A stretch of 64,000 bases of DNA from Cryptomeria japonica. Its lineage: Eukaryota; Streptophyta; Pinopsida; Cupressales; Cupressaceae. Below, one piece after another: positions 1-12,700 of the stretch. The notes under the pieces were generated by a model. The model was given only the letters and a program-made list of their open reading frames with translations, made no database searches and was not told where the DNA came from. How positions within the stretch are numbered: position 1 is the stretch's first letter; each line of letters starts with the position of its first letter. The stretch spans positions 561,536,445-561,600,444 of the forward strand of contig NC_081413.1 in the NCBI RefSeq assembly GCF_030272615.1, in the 5' to 3' direction. A program made the position numbers and the translations under genes.

Positions 1-2262
1 AATTTGCATTTTTGAAGGCTTTCTGGTCATTTTTAGCCCTTGAGAGTGCCCAAAGAGTCTTGTTGAAAGCCGATTGCATCTAGAACTCTTGGAGACCTTT
101 CCAATGAGGTAAACGGCTTGTAATTTTGAGTCCCGAGCAGAAAGTTATGCCTATTTGAAGTTTGGCTAAAATTTCATATAATTTTTCTAAAAATTTCATA
201 GTTTGGATCACTAATGCTAATCTTGTTATGTCTATGAGATGTTTGTAGCCTAACTCTTTTCTTGAAGATATGCTTGTCAAAGATATGCTTGTCAAAGACA
301 AATTCAAAACACAATCATGACTACTAATGGATCTATTTTGTAGGTTGCCGAAGGATTCAACAAAAACTTTCTGTATTCTTTAAGATTTTTAGGGACACTT
401 CAATTTGGGCTTAAAGAAATGAACTATCATGTCTTATGTGCTTGTGATGATAGGCGAGTATGCTCTCACCTTCCTTAGGTGATCAAAAAGATAGACTCGT
501 CTTTTCACTTTCAATAGTGCATATCTTTAGTGAGCCTATCATAGTGGGAAAAAGTAATCACCCTGTGAGAACGACCCAAGTGAGTACAGCTGGACTTGAG
601 CATTCCAACTCACTATAATAAATAGGTCTCTGATGATTAAAGTCTCAGAAGATGGGATTATTTGAGTCTTCTCTTTGAGATCTCTCATATCAGGCATTTT
701 GTAGGGCCTCACAGTCTCAATCATGTTTACGTGACTGCAGCTTGTTTCGGTACCTTGTTGGGCTATAGGGCTCAATCATGCTTGCATGACTTCAAGGGGT
801 AATTTCAAATAGAATTCCTGACTAAGAACTATAAAAATAGAAGCTACCCAATTCACCTCCGAAAGGGTGATAATCTTTGTGCAAGAGAGATAGTAACTCT
901 CCCAAGACACTTGCCATATCGTGCCCCCATTAGCATTTGGAGTTGGATAATACGACATTGAGAATCCATTGCATGAGACTCAGTGGTCATATTCTGATTA
1001 GCTATTGGGTGTGTACCTAAGTCAGCAAGCAAAGTTTTCCATTCTCAGCTAACTTCCTTAGGGTTTAGCTTGATTGAGAGTCATGTATCACATCATGTGT
1101 ATGCTATGTATTCATCCCTAAATTGCAAAATCAGACACTCAAAATTGGAAAACCAAAGTAAAACATCAAAATTCAGTCATCAAAAATTCAGCCAAACAAA
1201 CATTTTTATCTCTGTCAGACGAGCCTGTTTGCATAAAATCATTTGTCGTACTATCTGCTATCCTGTGTCGTATGATTCATCTATTTTGTCATATGGTTCA
1301 TAAAATTATGTCGTACAAGTCTCTACTTTTTACATGAAAAACTATGTTCTATCATATGGATCTGTATCTTGTGTCATCCTAAGCTGAATCTTATGTTGTA
1401 TGAAACTCTACATCTGTCAGTCCAGAACTGTGTCTTACATGCCTATTCCAGACTCATCATTTCTACCTAATCAATTTGCAATAAGCATAAACACCTGTTA
1501 TCTGTCAATCTGTGCTTAGATTGTCTGTTTGGTTTTCTTGGTCAAGTTATCATCCATCAAAATCAAACTCTAGAACATAAACACCTCAATATTTTCAAGT
1601 GCTCACCCCCAACAAGTTTAAAATCTAAACATCTCAAAGTGCATTATCACCCTCTTTGATAAACTGATCACTCAAACATAGTTTCTCATCAGGATCAATC
1701 ATCCTTTATCATGAAACTAAATCATTTGGTTAGGATAACTTTGTCCCACATCGTAGGATATATCCTTCCTACTGGACTTGGTTCTTATCAAATCATCACC
1801 ATTGCACTCCTAAACCAAAGATCGGAAAACTTGCCAATCTTTAAACACTTGAACCATCTTTTAGTGTCATATCACTCTATGGCCTTGAAATTGACTATTG
1901 ATCACTTACCACAATATCAAACACAATGACCATTTTGATTAGAGAACAGAGACATAAGATCATTGAAACATTTGAAATAGCTGAAGATCATATCAACATG
2001 ACATACCAAAGCAAAACACAAGAAGAAAACATGACAAACCAACATATCAGAGCAATCAAACAAGTTCAAAATTAGAACCCAACTATGTTAAAACCTCACA
2101 AGGATTTAAACACATCTCAGAAGAAAAGTAGCTCTTTTATGCACCTCTTAAAGAGATCCCTAAAGGATTTGGCTAAAAAAGATCAAAATCATACACAATG
2201 ATCCATCCATCCATAAGAAAATTGATGCTCCAAAGTTATCTATTCCTACACCTCTTGAAAGC
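1..2262 (+). other. Gypsy-A 5' leader or lost gag region, no intact gene
   Basis: This stretch lies upstream of the first recognisable gypsy protease and has no long ORF on either strand. Short open frames here match nothing I recognise. It probably holds the leader and the decayed or deleted gag of Gypsy-A, because the next coding domain downstream is the protease rather than a capsid or zinc-knuckle region. The only internal structure I see is a run of degenerate short motifs around 1240-1440, listed separately. No LTR is visible at the left edge, so the 5' LTR is outside the window or lost. The assignment rests on position only. Confidence 0.4.
1240..1440 (+). repeat. degenerate TGTCGTATG motif array
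   Basis: About eight variants of a 9-10 base word (TGTCGTATG, TGTCGTAC, TTGTCATATG, TATGTTGTATG and similar) occur every 20-30 bases. Spacing is irregular and the copies are diverged. A comparable array of a different word follows the 5' LTR of Gypsy-C near the right edge of the window, so such arrays may be a feature of leaders in this gypsy group. Confidence 0.5.
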
Positions 2263-2944
2263 TTGCAAGAACCTTCCATAGCATCCTTGCCAAACAATGC
2301 ATCCAAAGCTAAAGTTCCCCAAGCGATATCCATAATGACCATCAATCATATTTCAGAGGATCCTATTCAAAGCTCATCTCCTTCATATCCAAGAATTAAT
2401 TCATTGCAAAATCTCCATAGCGCTTCCTTGCAAATTGAAGTCCTCATTCATAGAACACTTGTTAAATGTGTCCTAATAGATGGGGGAGTTGGCTTGAACA
2501 TTTTCTCTATGAATCTGGTCTGTGCTCTAGGCTATTCAGAAGATGTAGTTGATCCCCAGAAAAAAGATAAAAATCAAAGCACATAATGAAGAAGAATATT
2601 CATCTAAAGGAATGGTGATATTACCAATCACAGTGGGACCTTTGCAAAAGGACATAGCATGCCAAGTTTTAGACTTGGACCTACCATACAATATAGTCTT
2701 GGGGAGACCATGGATACAGGATATACAAGCTATTACATCAACATGTGATCAATGCTTAAAATTTCCTTACAATGGACAAGAAATCACAATATCAGTAAAC
2801 TCAAATTCATTTCAGTGTTGTAATAATCTGAAATCAGCTCAAGAGATCATTGTTTCACATAATAGAGAGGCAACATATTCAAGCACACAATCCAAGGAAC
2901 AATCATTTGCATCAATTTTGTCAAACATGGAAGAAAAAATGTAG
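2263..2944 (+). pseudogene. Gypsy-A retropepsin-like protease, frameshifted
   Basis: This is the aspartic protease domain of a Ty3/gypsy polyprotein. The first part (2263-2586) contains LIDGGVGLNI, the active-site region with Asp-Gly-Gly where canonical retropepsins have Asp-Thr/Ser-Gly. The second part (from 2549, another frame) contains the flap and core motif NIVLGRPWIQDIQA, so a frameshift lies near 2550. The chain ends at a stop at 2942. Its motif order matches the protease of Gypsy-B on the opposite strand (DNGSG then LLGRPWI). Aspartyl variants of this kind recur in plant gypsy elements, so the DGG alone does not show loss of function, but the frameshift does. Confidence 0.75.
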
Positions 2945-2971
2945 CTGAAAGATCAAGGGAATGGAGAATAT

Positions 2972-4126
2972 TTGCTATCATGGAAAAATAAACAAGAGAA
3001 ACTTCAAATTGAGAGGGATGAAGAAGCAGATATAGAAGTTGATGTAGTTCACACGTATGCAGAACAAATGTTAGGAACTAGTCTACTTGAATCAGAATCA
3101 CATTCGACTGACATGGACTTAATCGAGGACAATCAAGATTTTCTTATACGAGGTCATTCTAATGGGAGTACCATTGTAGACATCTAAATACCTATTGAAA
3201 ATTTTGACATCTTTATCATGACCCCTAATATCTTTGAAACATCTCAACCCGAAGATCCTTTATTCTTAAGCTATCTTGAACCTATGGACTGGGAAAATGA
3301 AGGGCATACTGTTATTGATACCTTACCAAATGAACATGCCAAATCCTTTTATCTTGATGAAATCAAACCCGCAACAACTTTCACCAAGGATTCCGCTAAT
3401 GTATCTTCAGGTCAAGTGGGTGTTAAATCTCCTAGTCACAAAAGTGAAAATCAAGAAAACAATATCAGGTCTAATGATGAAAACCATTTACTGGCAACAT
3501 TGGACCGAGAAAAAGTAAAAATAAAGGATGCATCTAATGGTGAAAACCTCCTCAAGGCACCAAAAGATGGGAGATTTGACACCTTACCTAAATGTTATCA
3601 AGAGAAGTTATCTATCATAATGGCACCAACAAAGGAAACTATCATTAGCACAAATGATCTACATCTAGCAATCTCTTTATCAGAACTAGCAAGGAAAAAA
3701 TACTTGGAACCCTTCAAAATATGGCAAATCAATTTTACCTGTCCATATACAGACGTTCCAAGGTTTGATCCATATCTTAAAATACATCACCCGAATATCA
3801 GTCTAGGAACAAGCATCAATAATGGAACACATCAGGGATCAAGAGCAGGCATCAATAATGAAACACAACATAAATCAGAAGCAGGCATTCTATTCATCAA
3901 AATCATTGTAGAATTGAATATTAAACAACTTCAAGTCTTTGGAGACTCTCAGCTTGTCATTAATCAAATCAATGATGACTATCAAACAAAAGATGACAAA
4001 CTCATGCCTTACAAAAAGATGGTGGATGATATCAAGAAGTACTTTGTAGAAATAAATTTTGAACAGATTCCAAGAAATGACAACAAAGCAGCAGATGCCA
4101 TGGCTACACTTGCTTCTCTATTTTAG
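2972..4126 (+). pseudogene. Gypsy-A linker and C-terminal RNase H, RT deleted
   Basis: From 2972 to about 3880 the frame is mostly open but shows no domain I can name. It includes a short internal repeat, SINNGTHQGSRAGINNETQ. From about 3890 it becomes the C-terminal half of a gypsy RNase H: LQVFGDSQLVINQI with the catalytic-region Asp, then IPRNDNKAADAMATLAS with the terminal Asp. Reverse transcriptase motifs (LPFGL, YxDD) and the start of RNase H are absent although the same frame runs from protease to integrase. The simplest reading is deletion of RT, leaving a frame that stayed open. One stop (3185) separates the 2972 and 3218 parts. Confidence 0.75.
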
Positions 4127-5494
4127 ACACAGGAAAATCAAGAGCATTATGAATTCCTAGTTGAAGAGGTGTTTCATCCTGCCTTTAATTATCCTGATTC
4201 CCAAACCATCTGTCTACTTATTGGACATGATTCCTCATGCTATGGCCAAACTTACATATACCTGAAAGACAATATCTTACCTCCTGATTTATCAAAGAAC
4301 CAAAAGAGAAACTTTATTCACCAATCCTCTCATTATACTCTCATCACAGATACCTTGTATAAACGAGGTCTAGATGGTACTCTCTTACGATGTCTTGAAC
4401 AAGAAGAATTTGAGAAGGCCTTACAAGAAGTCCATAATGGCATTTGTGGCACTCATTCAAGTGGTCTTACCCTTTCAAAAAAACTCATATGCTTGGGCTA
4501 CTATTGGTCGACTATGGAATGAGATTCTTTTAAGATAGCTAGAACATGCAAACAATGTCAAATTCATGGGAATTTGATCCATGCACCAGCATAAGAACTA
4601 CATGCTTTAGCAACATCTTGGCCTTTTTGTCAATGGGGACTTGATCTAGTAGGAAAGATAAATCCTTCCTCATCTAATGGACACAAATTCATTTTGGTAG
4701 CTACTGAATATTTCACAAAATGGATTGAAGCGGTACCTCTCATCAACATTACAGGAAAACAAATTGTTGCATTTAACTTGAATTACATCATCTGTCGCTA
4801 TGGAATACCAATGACCATTATCACTGATAATGGGTGAACATTCAAGAATCAAGATGTACAGGAGCTATGTGAGAAGTCCAAAATCCAACACAGATTCTCC
4901 ACACTATATTATCCACAGGGAAATGGGTAGGCAGAAGCATCTAACAAAACTATATTGAAAATCCTCAAAAAGATAGTGAATGATGCTGGGAAAGATTGGC
5001 ATATTCAACTGAACCCTTCTCTATGGGCTTACCGCACCAATATCTGCACACTGACAGGTGCCACACCTTTCTCTCTTATATATGGATCAGAAGCCATATT
5101 ACCAATCGAAGTAGAGATACCTTCTCTACGTGTATCACTAAAAGGTCACATCCCTGATGAAGAACAAAGAGTATCTAGACTACAAGAGTTAGAACTGGTC
5201 CATGAATGAAGACAAAATGCCTTTGATCATCTAAAGGTATATCAACAAAGAATGTGTCGAAGCTATAATCATAAGGTTAAACCACGAATCTTTCAAGTGG
5301 GAGAACTAGTTCTAAAAGAAAATCCATGCAACCAGGCAGATCGAGAAAAGAAAGGAAAGTTTGAACCAAACTAGTTAGGTCCATTTGTGGTCACGACAGT
5401 ATTTGGATCAAGAGCATATTAGCTATCAACATAGGATAGGGATCAGCTCAAGGAACCTATCAATAGCATGCACCTAAAGAAATTCTATGTCTAA
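4127..5494 (+). pseudogene. Gypsy-A integrase, broken by stops
   Basis: The frame continues from RNase H. The zinc-binding region has VHNGICGTH then CKQC (HHCC type, 4430-4560). The catalytic core shows WGLDLVGKI (first Asp), IITDNG (second Asp) and AEASNKTIL (Glu). Downstream, AYRTNICTLTGATPF and YGSEAILPIEVEIP are the usual gypsy C-terminal core motifs, followed by a chromatin-binding-like region with FQVGELVLKENP. Premature stops at about 4520-4600, 4837, 4927, 5207 and 5372 break it. Most are explained by CAG, CGA or TGG changing to a stop. The natural end appears to be the TAA at 5492-5494. No chromodomain is obvious. Confidence 0.85.
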
Positions 5495-5640
5495 AAATCA
5501 GAAAAATAAAAAACAATGAAAAATCAGAAAAATAAAAAATAGTGAAAAATCAGAAAAAATGAAAAAAAGTGAAAAAGCAGAAAAAAAAAATCAAATATCA
5601 GAAAAAGTGCAATAAAAACAGATAGTGAAAACCTAGAAAA
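5495..5640 (+). repeat. A-rich tandem repeat after Gypsy-A pol
   Basis: Four to five degenerate units of roughly 30 bases, built from AAATCAGAAAAATAAAAAA and GTGAAA, follow directly after the polyprotein stop. No coding sense is visible. Confidence 0.7.
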
Positions 5641-7206
5641 CAAATGCTATCTATCCGCTAGCTCTTCCATCTATTAGGTCATGCATTTTTTCGCTTGCAT
5701 TCATTCATCAGCGCTGACCATTTTAAACCTTTGTACATACGCAAGCATCGCAGCTACTCTCTCACCATGGTTTGGATCATTGGAGATATCATAATGACTT
5801 TGTTTCTAGGCTTGGGGAAAAATCCTACACTTAGTTGGGGGCAAAACTCTTGATCAATTTTGAGCTTAATCAAATAGATAGAACAACAGTTAGACAACTC
5901 TTATCAAGCGAAAACTAAGACACATCCAATATTGAACACAAGATCAAACTATCAAGTATCAAGCTATCACAAAGCCAATCTAAGCAAATCACACACTTTT
6001 CCATGAATAATATCTTTTGGATAATGATTGTAACATGATTGTTCAAATTTTTCTATATTGCTTTTCGCTATCATGATTTCTGAGTGACTCCAGGATGTCA
6101 TTGACTAGAGGAACAAGAAAGAAACATGATATTTTTCTTGTCTGCTATCTGAAAATTAATCATTAATATATGCAAATTTGTCTTGGGACATGATCATTGA
6201 AGTATCATTAAAGACATTTCCGATTTACATATTGAAATGATTAATACTGCTTTTTTTATGCAAAGCAACAGTCAGGTCATCTCGGTTCAATTATACATCG
6301 ATGCTTGTGTTAACTTGCTATATCAAAAGCCAAGAAAGAAGTTCTCAGGTCATCATGGTTTAATTATACCATTGATGTTTGTACTCACTTCCCACATTTC
6401 AAAAGCTCAATGATGACAAAAAAAATGCAAAATAATCTAGTGACTGGTCCAGTCATAGCTTTGCATTCCGTTGCATTTTATCTTGCATTTCATTCTTGTA
6501 TGGGATCCTGAAAGCTATTTTTATCCAAGGCTAAATCTATCATAGGAATCATTAAAGTATCATCATAGGTGTATACACAATTAGAATGATGACTCATCTC
6601 TCTCATAATATTATCGACCTAGCAAAAATCTTATGCTATCTCTCCCAACAGAATCAACATCAACATATCCAAATATTTCTGCATCTTGATATCAACAAAA
6701 TGTAAGTTCTTTATCAATCAACCTTATCAAATCAAATCAATCAATCAAACCTAATCGATCCTATCATGTCTTACACAGGATGTATCCTTCCTGAAACCAG
6801 ACATTCTGATCATGTCTTATATAGGATGAATCCTTCCTGAAACCAGATGCTTTGATCATCATTGTCTTATACAGGATGAATCCTTCCTAAAACCAGATTG
6901 AATCTTGATCTTACCAATCTAATCAATCAATATTTTTCAATCTTATCAACCTAAGCAATCAATCTAATCAAAGAACTCACAATTTCATCAAACCATAGTT
7001 GCAGAAATAAAATCAAATATATCGGGATATCAATCTCGCAAAAACTCCAAAGATCAATTATCTCAATTGATCTCTCGAGGGGGCATCATCATACCAAAAT
7101 TTAGCAATCAAGAGCTGGGGCATCCTACCAAATACATATTATCATCAAAATGAGATTATTCTTTGAATCAATGCATCATCACACCTCGCTTCAAAGAGGG
7201 GCAAAA
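5641..7206 (+). other. Gypsy-A 3' noncoding region with polypurine tract
   Basis: About 1.6 kb without an ORF separates pol from the 3' LTR, as in several plant gypsy lineages with long 3' regions. It holds a paired duplication of a segment reading GGTCATCTCGGTTCAATTAT (near 6276) and a close copy near 6346, a 46-bp minisatellite, and the phrase TTAGTTGGGGGCAAAACTC near 5833. It ends in a purine-rich stretch, CAAAGAGGGGCAAAA, just before the LTR, which fits the plus-strand priming site. Confidence 0.6.
6763..6907 (+). repeat. 46-bp minisatellite, three copies
   Basis: Three adjacent copies of a unit containing TCATGTCTTATACAGGATG and AATCCTTCCTGAAACCAGA occupy 6763-6808, 6809-6854 and 6855-6907. 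The last copy is slightly longer. They lie in the Gypsy-A 3' noncoding region. Confidence 0.85.
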
Positions 7207-8167
7207 TGTATACACCTAAAAATGGTCTAAAGATAATTAATTGAATAAGCAATTATCTCAATTCATCTCCCTCCCCAATTTAATTAAATTCACTAAGCAA
7301 TTTGATTAAATTTTCCTTTTCATCTACTTATTAATAAATCTAAGGATTTATTAAATAGTTTCATTTAACCCCTTTAATTAATTAATTCAAATTAATTAAT
7401 TCCCCCATCCAAATTCATTTCTTCTAAATCCTAATTAATTAAAAAAAATCAAATCCACAAGTTGTTGAAATTAATTATCCTTTTCCTATTATTTGAATTT
7501 CTAAATTCAAATTCTCATAACTTCTACCACTCCTAAACCTAACCATTTCTAAACCTAACCCATTCTACCTACCACCTTGTCCCCTTTCATCCAACATCTT
7601 CTAGAACCTTTGTGACACTTTTCACTAAGTGTTCCCTTTCATCCTACCTCTTCTAGAATCCTCTTGACACTTGTCACCATAGAGATGATAGATGTTCCCT
7701 TTAATCCAACTCCCTTTGCCAACCTCCTCCAATTTAACTATTGATATCTTCAGATGAATCTCAACCATTGATTCATGCCAACTCACCCCTAGCCTTGGGA
7801 AATCCTATAAATAGACCTCATTTTGGAGCAATATTGGTCCCAATTTCATATGATTTTTGCATATCATTTTGATGATTCCATCTCATTTGTAGCTTAAGCA
7901 TTGTTACTATAGGCATCTAGCTTATAGTTTATCATCCTTAGCAATGTTATCATGCTTAATTTTAGCTTAAATCTTAGCTTAATCATGCTAGATCAATCAT
8001 TCATGTAGCTTAATCATGCTATTCTTTCTAGATCATGCATTTGCATCATTCAAATCCTCCATCTAAGTGTAGTCAAGTCACTGAATTTTGCATAATCCGA
8101 TCTGAGAGCATTTTTCATACTCGCATTTACTAGGAGGCAATAAGTTGATTAGCTATGGTTTTACATG
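7207..8167 (+). mobile_element. Gypsy-A 3' LTR, interrupted by Copia-1
   Basis: The LTR opens with TGTATACACC directly after the polypurine tract and has a TATA box, TATAAATA, at 7806-7813. This layout matches the Gypsy-C LTR at 61939, which opens TGTATAAAAATG and also carries TATAAATAGA, so the two are relatives. The sequence is cut at 8167 by Copia-1, whose duplicated target ACATG occupies 8163-8167. I cannot place the LTR's right end: the sequence resuming at 15871 is too diverged for me to find a terminal CA with confidence. Confidence 0.7.
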
Positions 8168-9702
8168 TGTTGGCAATATTGCATTATAACAGACAATGAA
8201 AGATTGTTGGCATTTCATAAGGATATTGAGAAGGTTGTTGATGATTATGGATATAATTGATTAAAGATGCTTACTGTCTTGATATTATTATTTTTTCATT
8301 GATGTCAAGAAATTGATTTTCTAATTCAGTATGATGTTGCCATATCTTTAGAAGTATGATATTAAGATTATAAAGATGTCGGTAAAAGACACAGGAAATA
8401 ATATGATGAATAAGGTATTCAATGGGCAACTAGTACCGAGTCAGACAATGATGAGATCATGATGTTTTAGATTGTTTTAACATCATATATACGTTGTAAA
8501 ATGTAAAGGTTAATACTATACTATGTTATCAAGCAAAGAACCTAGTCAATAAACCCTAAGGAACCTAGTCAGTAAACCCTAAGGTTATCGCTATCGGTTA
8601 ATGAAGACAGAATGTCTACCAAGTGAAGTTTAGTATTCACCGAGTTGTTACCAAGTTGTAACTGAGCTATAATAGAATGCATTAAATGGTTACATGCATT
8701 ATTTAATGAAGGAAGCTGATGAGTTGGAACTGATCAATGATTGGTGAGCCGTGAATGAAGTTTGTTAACAAATATAAGGTAATGGAAAGTCGGCATGAAG
8801 ATCTACAGCTCAGATTGAACTGCAATACCTTGGCACAAGTTTCAAGACTAATATGCAAGTTCCTAGGTGGGGTAAAACTTTTTCAGATCAAAAGATACAT
8901 TGAACCTGGACAAGATCAAAGATCTAATGGCTATGATTGATCATGGGAAATGTGATCAAGGAGATTAAGTGGTTACCTAATTGTTTATAAATAGGAAACT
9001 GTTGATAAACAATGTATGCAGGCAAGTGTATGCACAGGGATGTTACATAGTGATTACTGAGCATAGAAGCTTGAAGACCTATTATAATAATAGAGTATAG
9101 AAGCCCATCAGATAGAGAAGATTAGTTCTATGTCTAGATTGTATTGAACAAATAGGAATCTGCTTTAGCATTTTAGATGTGAAGTTGCAAATAGCTTTTA
9201 TTACTGTTATTTTGTGAAAGTGATAGAAAACCTCTTAACTGAGTGGACTTAACAGTCTTATTTGTAAAACCCTCTAGCAAGGTGACATTCTGATTGAGTG
9301 TTTGAAATCCTTTAATAAGGTCACTTCTAACAAGGTGAAGATCCTAATAGATCTGAGGGAAATCCCTTAACCGGGTCACATCTAGCAATGTGTTTGTAAT
9401 CTTTAATAGGATTTGCTTTTAACCAAGCATACTTTAGAAGAGTATATTTCTTAGTGGGTCCAAAATCCCATAGTGGTTTTTCCCTATTTGGGTTTCCATG
9501 TTAAATCCGGTGTTATGAGGTTTATGATGGTTATATTCTTTTGAGTTTGCATGTTTAGCAGTTTTGGTTATTTTACTGATATATATGTTACTGAGGTTGA
9601 ATCTGATGTTTTTATGGATGATTAAGTTTGTATGATTCACCCCCCCCCTTCTCATCTTGTTGGCTATTGCATCTATAATTATATTAAGTATCATAACTAT
9701 CA
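8168..9702 (+). repeat. Copia-1 5' LTR
   Basis: It is bounded by TGTTGGC and ATCA. A TATA box, TATAAATA, at 8986-8993 is conserved in the 3' copy at 15152-15159 and probably marks the promoter. The stretch ATTCACCCCCCCC near 9636 and the GGTTTTTCCC...GGGTTTCC block at 9474-9497 recur in other copia LTRs of the window. The short ORFs at 8755 and 9434 are not genes. Confidence 0.95.
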
Positions 9703-9720
9703 ATTGATATCAGAGATTTG
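9703..9720 (+). promoter_or_regulatory. Copia-1 primer binding site
   Basis: The sequence right after the 5' LTR reads ATTGATATCAGAGA. It matches the copia consensus TGGTATCAGAGC, complementary to the 3' end of initiator tRNA-Met, with two mismatches. It is a primer site, not a tRNA gene. Confidence 0.85.
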
Positions 9721-9766
9721 GACTCCAGAAGGAAAGTTTAGAGGCACTTGAGTTAAAGATCCAAAG

Positions 9767-12700
9767 ATGTATAAGAGGGATGCACCAAAGCTGAACAAGT
9801 CAAGTTTCTCTACATGGCAGAAAAGGATGAAGCTACATCTATCAGGAGTTGGAGAATATGTTGTATACTATCTAGAGAATGATTTTGTCACAACAAGCAC
9901 CTATCCAGTGACTATGGAAGAGATAAAGGCAAAGCAAGAACATATTTAAGCAATGATTGAAATAACATCTGCATTAACCGACTCAGAGTTTAATGATCTA
10001 GAAGGCTTCAATGATGCAAAGGCAATGTGGGATAAGATCATATCAGTATATGAAGGAGATGAACATGTTCAAAGAGAAAAAGTAGATAGTCTAAGAGGAC
10101 AACTTGAATCTATGAGGATGAATGAAGGTGAGAACATAACTCAATACAATACAAGACTAAAGGAGATTGTCAATCAAATCAAAGGAGCAGGTGGAACTAT
10201 TGAAGAAAAGGATATAACAAGTAAGTTGTTAAGAACCCTTCTACCAGCTTATGCAATCCAAGTCTCTGCAATCAATGAATTGAGGTCTATACCTAATATG
10301 TCAGTTTCTTAAGATGCTACTATTGGTAAGCTACATGCATTTGAGTTAAGTAACTTTGATAACAATGGATCTTTGGTAAATAAAGTTGAATCTACATTTA
10401 GTTCTTTTCATCTTGATGAATCTAATGATTTCAATGAAAGAAAGTATAAGTACTCTGAAGGAGATCACAGTGGAGCAAGTGAAAGATTTTGTAAGAACAT
10501 GGAGGCAGTAGACAAACTATATGAGGAAATCAGAAAGCAAGAAGAGTTTGAAGCACTATTAGCCAAAAGGTTACTGAGAGGCAAAGATAAGTATAAAGGA
10601 AAGCTACCTTTGAAATGTTTCAATTGTGATAAGATAGGACATATGGATTCTAACTCTCCTAACAAATATTTTACTAAAAATAGAGATTATCGAGATGATA
10701 GACAGAAAGATAATAATTACAAAGGACACCGAGACTTCAGAAGAAGAGATAGAAAGACATGCCTAATAGCTGATGAGGAATCCAATGATGATAAATCAGA
10801 TGATATAGATACAGAGGAAGTAGTTTATGTGGCTATCAAAGATGGATCAGATGAAGAAAGGTATGAAGAAAAAGCCCTAATATCTCACATAAACACTAAT
10901 GATTCTTGGATCATAGATAGTGGATGCTCACATCATATGATAGGAGATAAACACAAGTTTGTTATGTTAGAAGATTATGATGGAGGCTATGTTAGATTTG
11001 GTAATGATGCACCATGTCTGGTGAGAGGTAAAGGATCTATAACACTTCTTGATAATACAAGATGCAATGATGTTTATTGGGTTGAAGGTTTGAAATACAA
11101 TTTGTTGAGTGTAGCACAGCTAAACAATATAGGTTACCGAATAGAATTTCAGAAAAGAATTGTCAAAGTTCATGAAAAAAATGGAAAGTTAGCTGCTACT
11201 GGGACAAAAACAAAAGGTAACACATTTCACCTTGACTCAACTAGGAATAAGTGTTTGCATGCAAAGATTGACGATACCTTGTTATTGCATAAAAGGTTTT
11301 GTCATGTAAATTTTGATAATTTGATCAAAATAAGCAAGAAGCACAGAGTAAGAGGTTTATCGAGTCTTGAAAAACTTGAGAATGCTATGTGCCAAGGATG
11401 CTAGATGGGTAAGATGACAAGATCAAGTTTTACAAGTAAGTCTTACACTTCTAAGGGAATTTTAGATCTAGTGCACACTGATCTTTGTGGTCCTATGAAA
11501 GTTCAAAGTTATTATGGTGACAAATATTTCATATTATTTGTGGAGGACTATTCAAGGATGATGTCAGTAATGTTTTTAAAAGAAAAATTAGAAGCTTTTC
11601 AAATGTTTAAATGGTACAAGGCAAGAGCTGAAAATGAAACAGGAAGACAACTGAAATGCCTTAGATCAGTTTGAGGAGGAGAGTTCACATCTGATGAGTT
11701 CAACTTATTTTGCAATGATCATGGTATTAAAAGACAAGTCTCTGCACCAAGAACTCCACAGCATAATGGAATAGCTAAGAGAAGAAATAGATCTATTGTG
11801 GATTGTGCTAGAACACTAATGATTGAAAAGAAGGTGCCACAAACATTTTGGAGAGAAGCAATAAGCACAACAGTTTATACCTTGAACGGAGTTCAATTAA
11901 AGAAAGGTACTTTGAAGACACCATATGAAATCTTGTATGATATGAAACCTAATGTTAGTTATTTTAAAATCTTTGGAAGTAGATGCTATGTTCACAAAGA
12001 TGATAGAAATTGCAAATTTGATTAGAAAAGTGAAGAAGGAACGTTTCTAGGTTATTGTTCTAGAAGCAAAGCATTTAAATGTCTAATCAAATCATCTAAC
12101 AAAATAGTAGAAAGTGCAAATGTGAAAATTGATGAATTTGTAGAAAGAAATGATGAAGGAAATTCCAAGGAACTAGAAGACTATGATGAATTTGTCTATG
12201 TGCAACCAAGAAGTCCTACCGAGAAGATTGTTGAAGAAAATGAAGAGAATATCTAGTTACCGAGTGATGAAGAAGATCATACAGAGCCTATTGATCCTGT
12301 ATTAGCCAAGTATGTTAGAAGACATCATGCACCAAGTCAAATTATAGGAGATAAGGATGATCTAGTGATGACAAGGAACAAACTAAGACAAAACACATGC
12401 TTGATATCTGAATTTGAACCGAGAATAGTGAAAGAGGCATTTAACAGTGAAGATTGGATAAATGCTATGACAGAAGAGATTGATCAAATCAAGAAGAATG
12501 ACACATGGACACTAATCCCAAGACCAAAGGATAAAAATGTAATCGGTACAAAGTGGATTTTCAGAAACAAGCTAAATGAAAAAGGTGAGGTCATTCGAAA
12601 CAAGGAAAGACTAGTTTGCAAAGGTTATGCTCAAGAAGGAATTGATTATGGTGAAACTTTTGCACCTGTTGCTAGACTTGAAGGAGTAAGAACATTGTTG

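Noticed and set aside
539-958. Two adjacent minus-strand ORFs of 78 and 60 aa
   Set aside because: Short, no domain, in the Gypsy-A leader; probably chance.
9703-9720. tRNA gene at GATATCAGAG and similar sites (31252, 44786, 57270)
   Set aside because: These short matches are primer binding sites next to LTRs; no cloverleaf is present.
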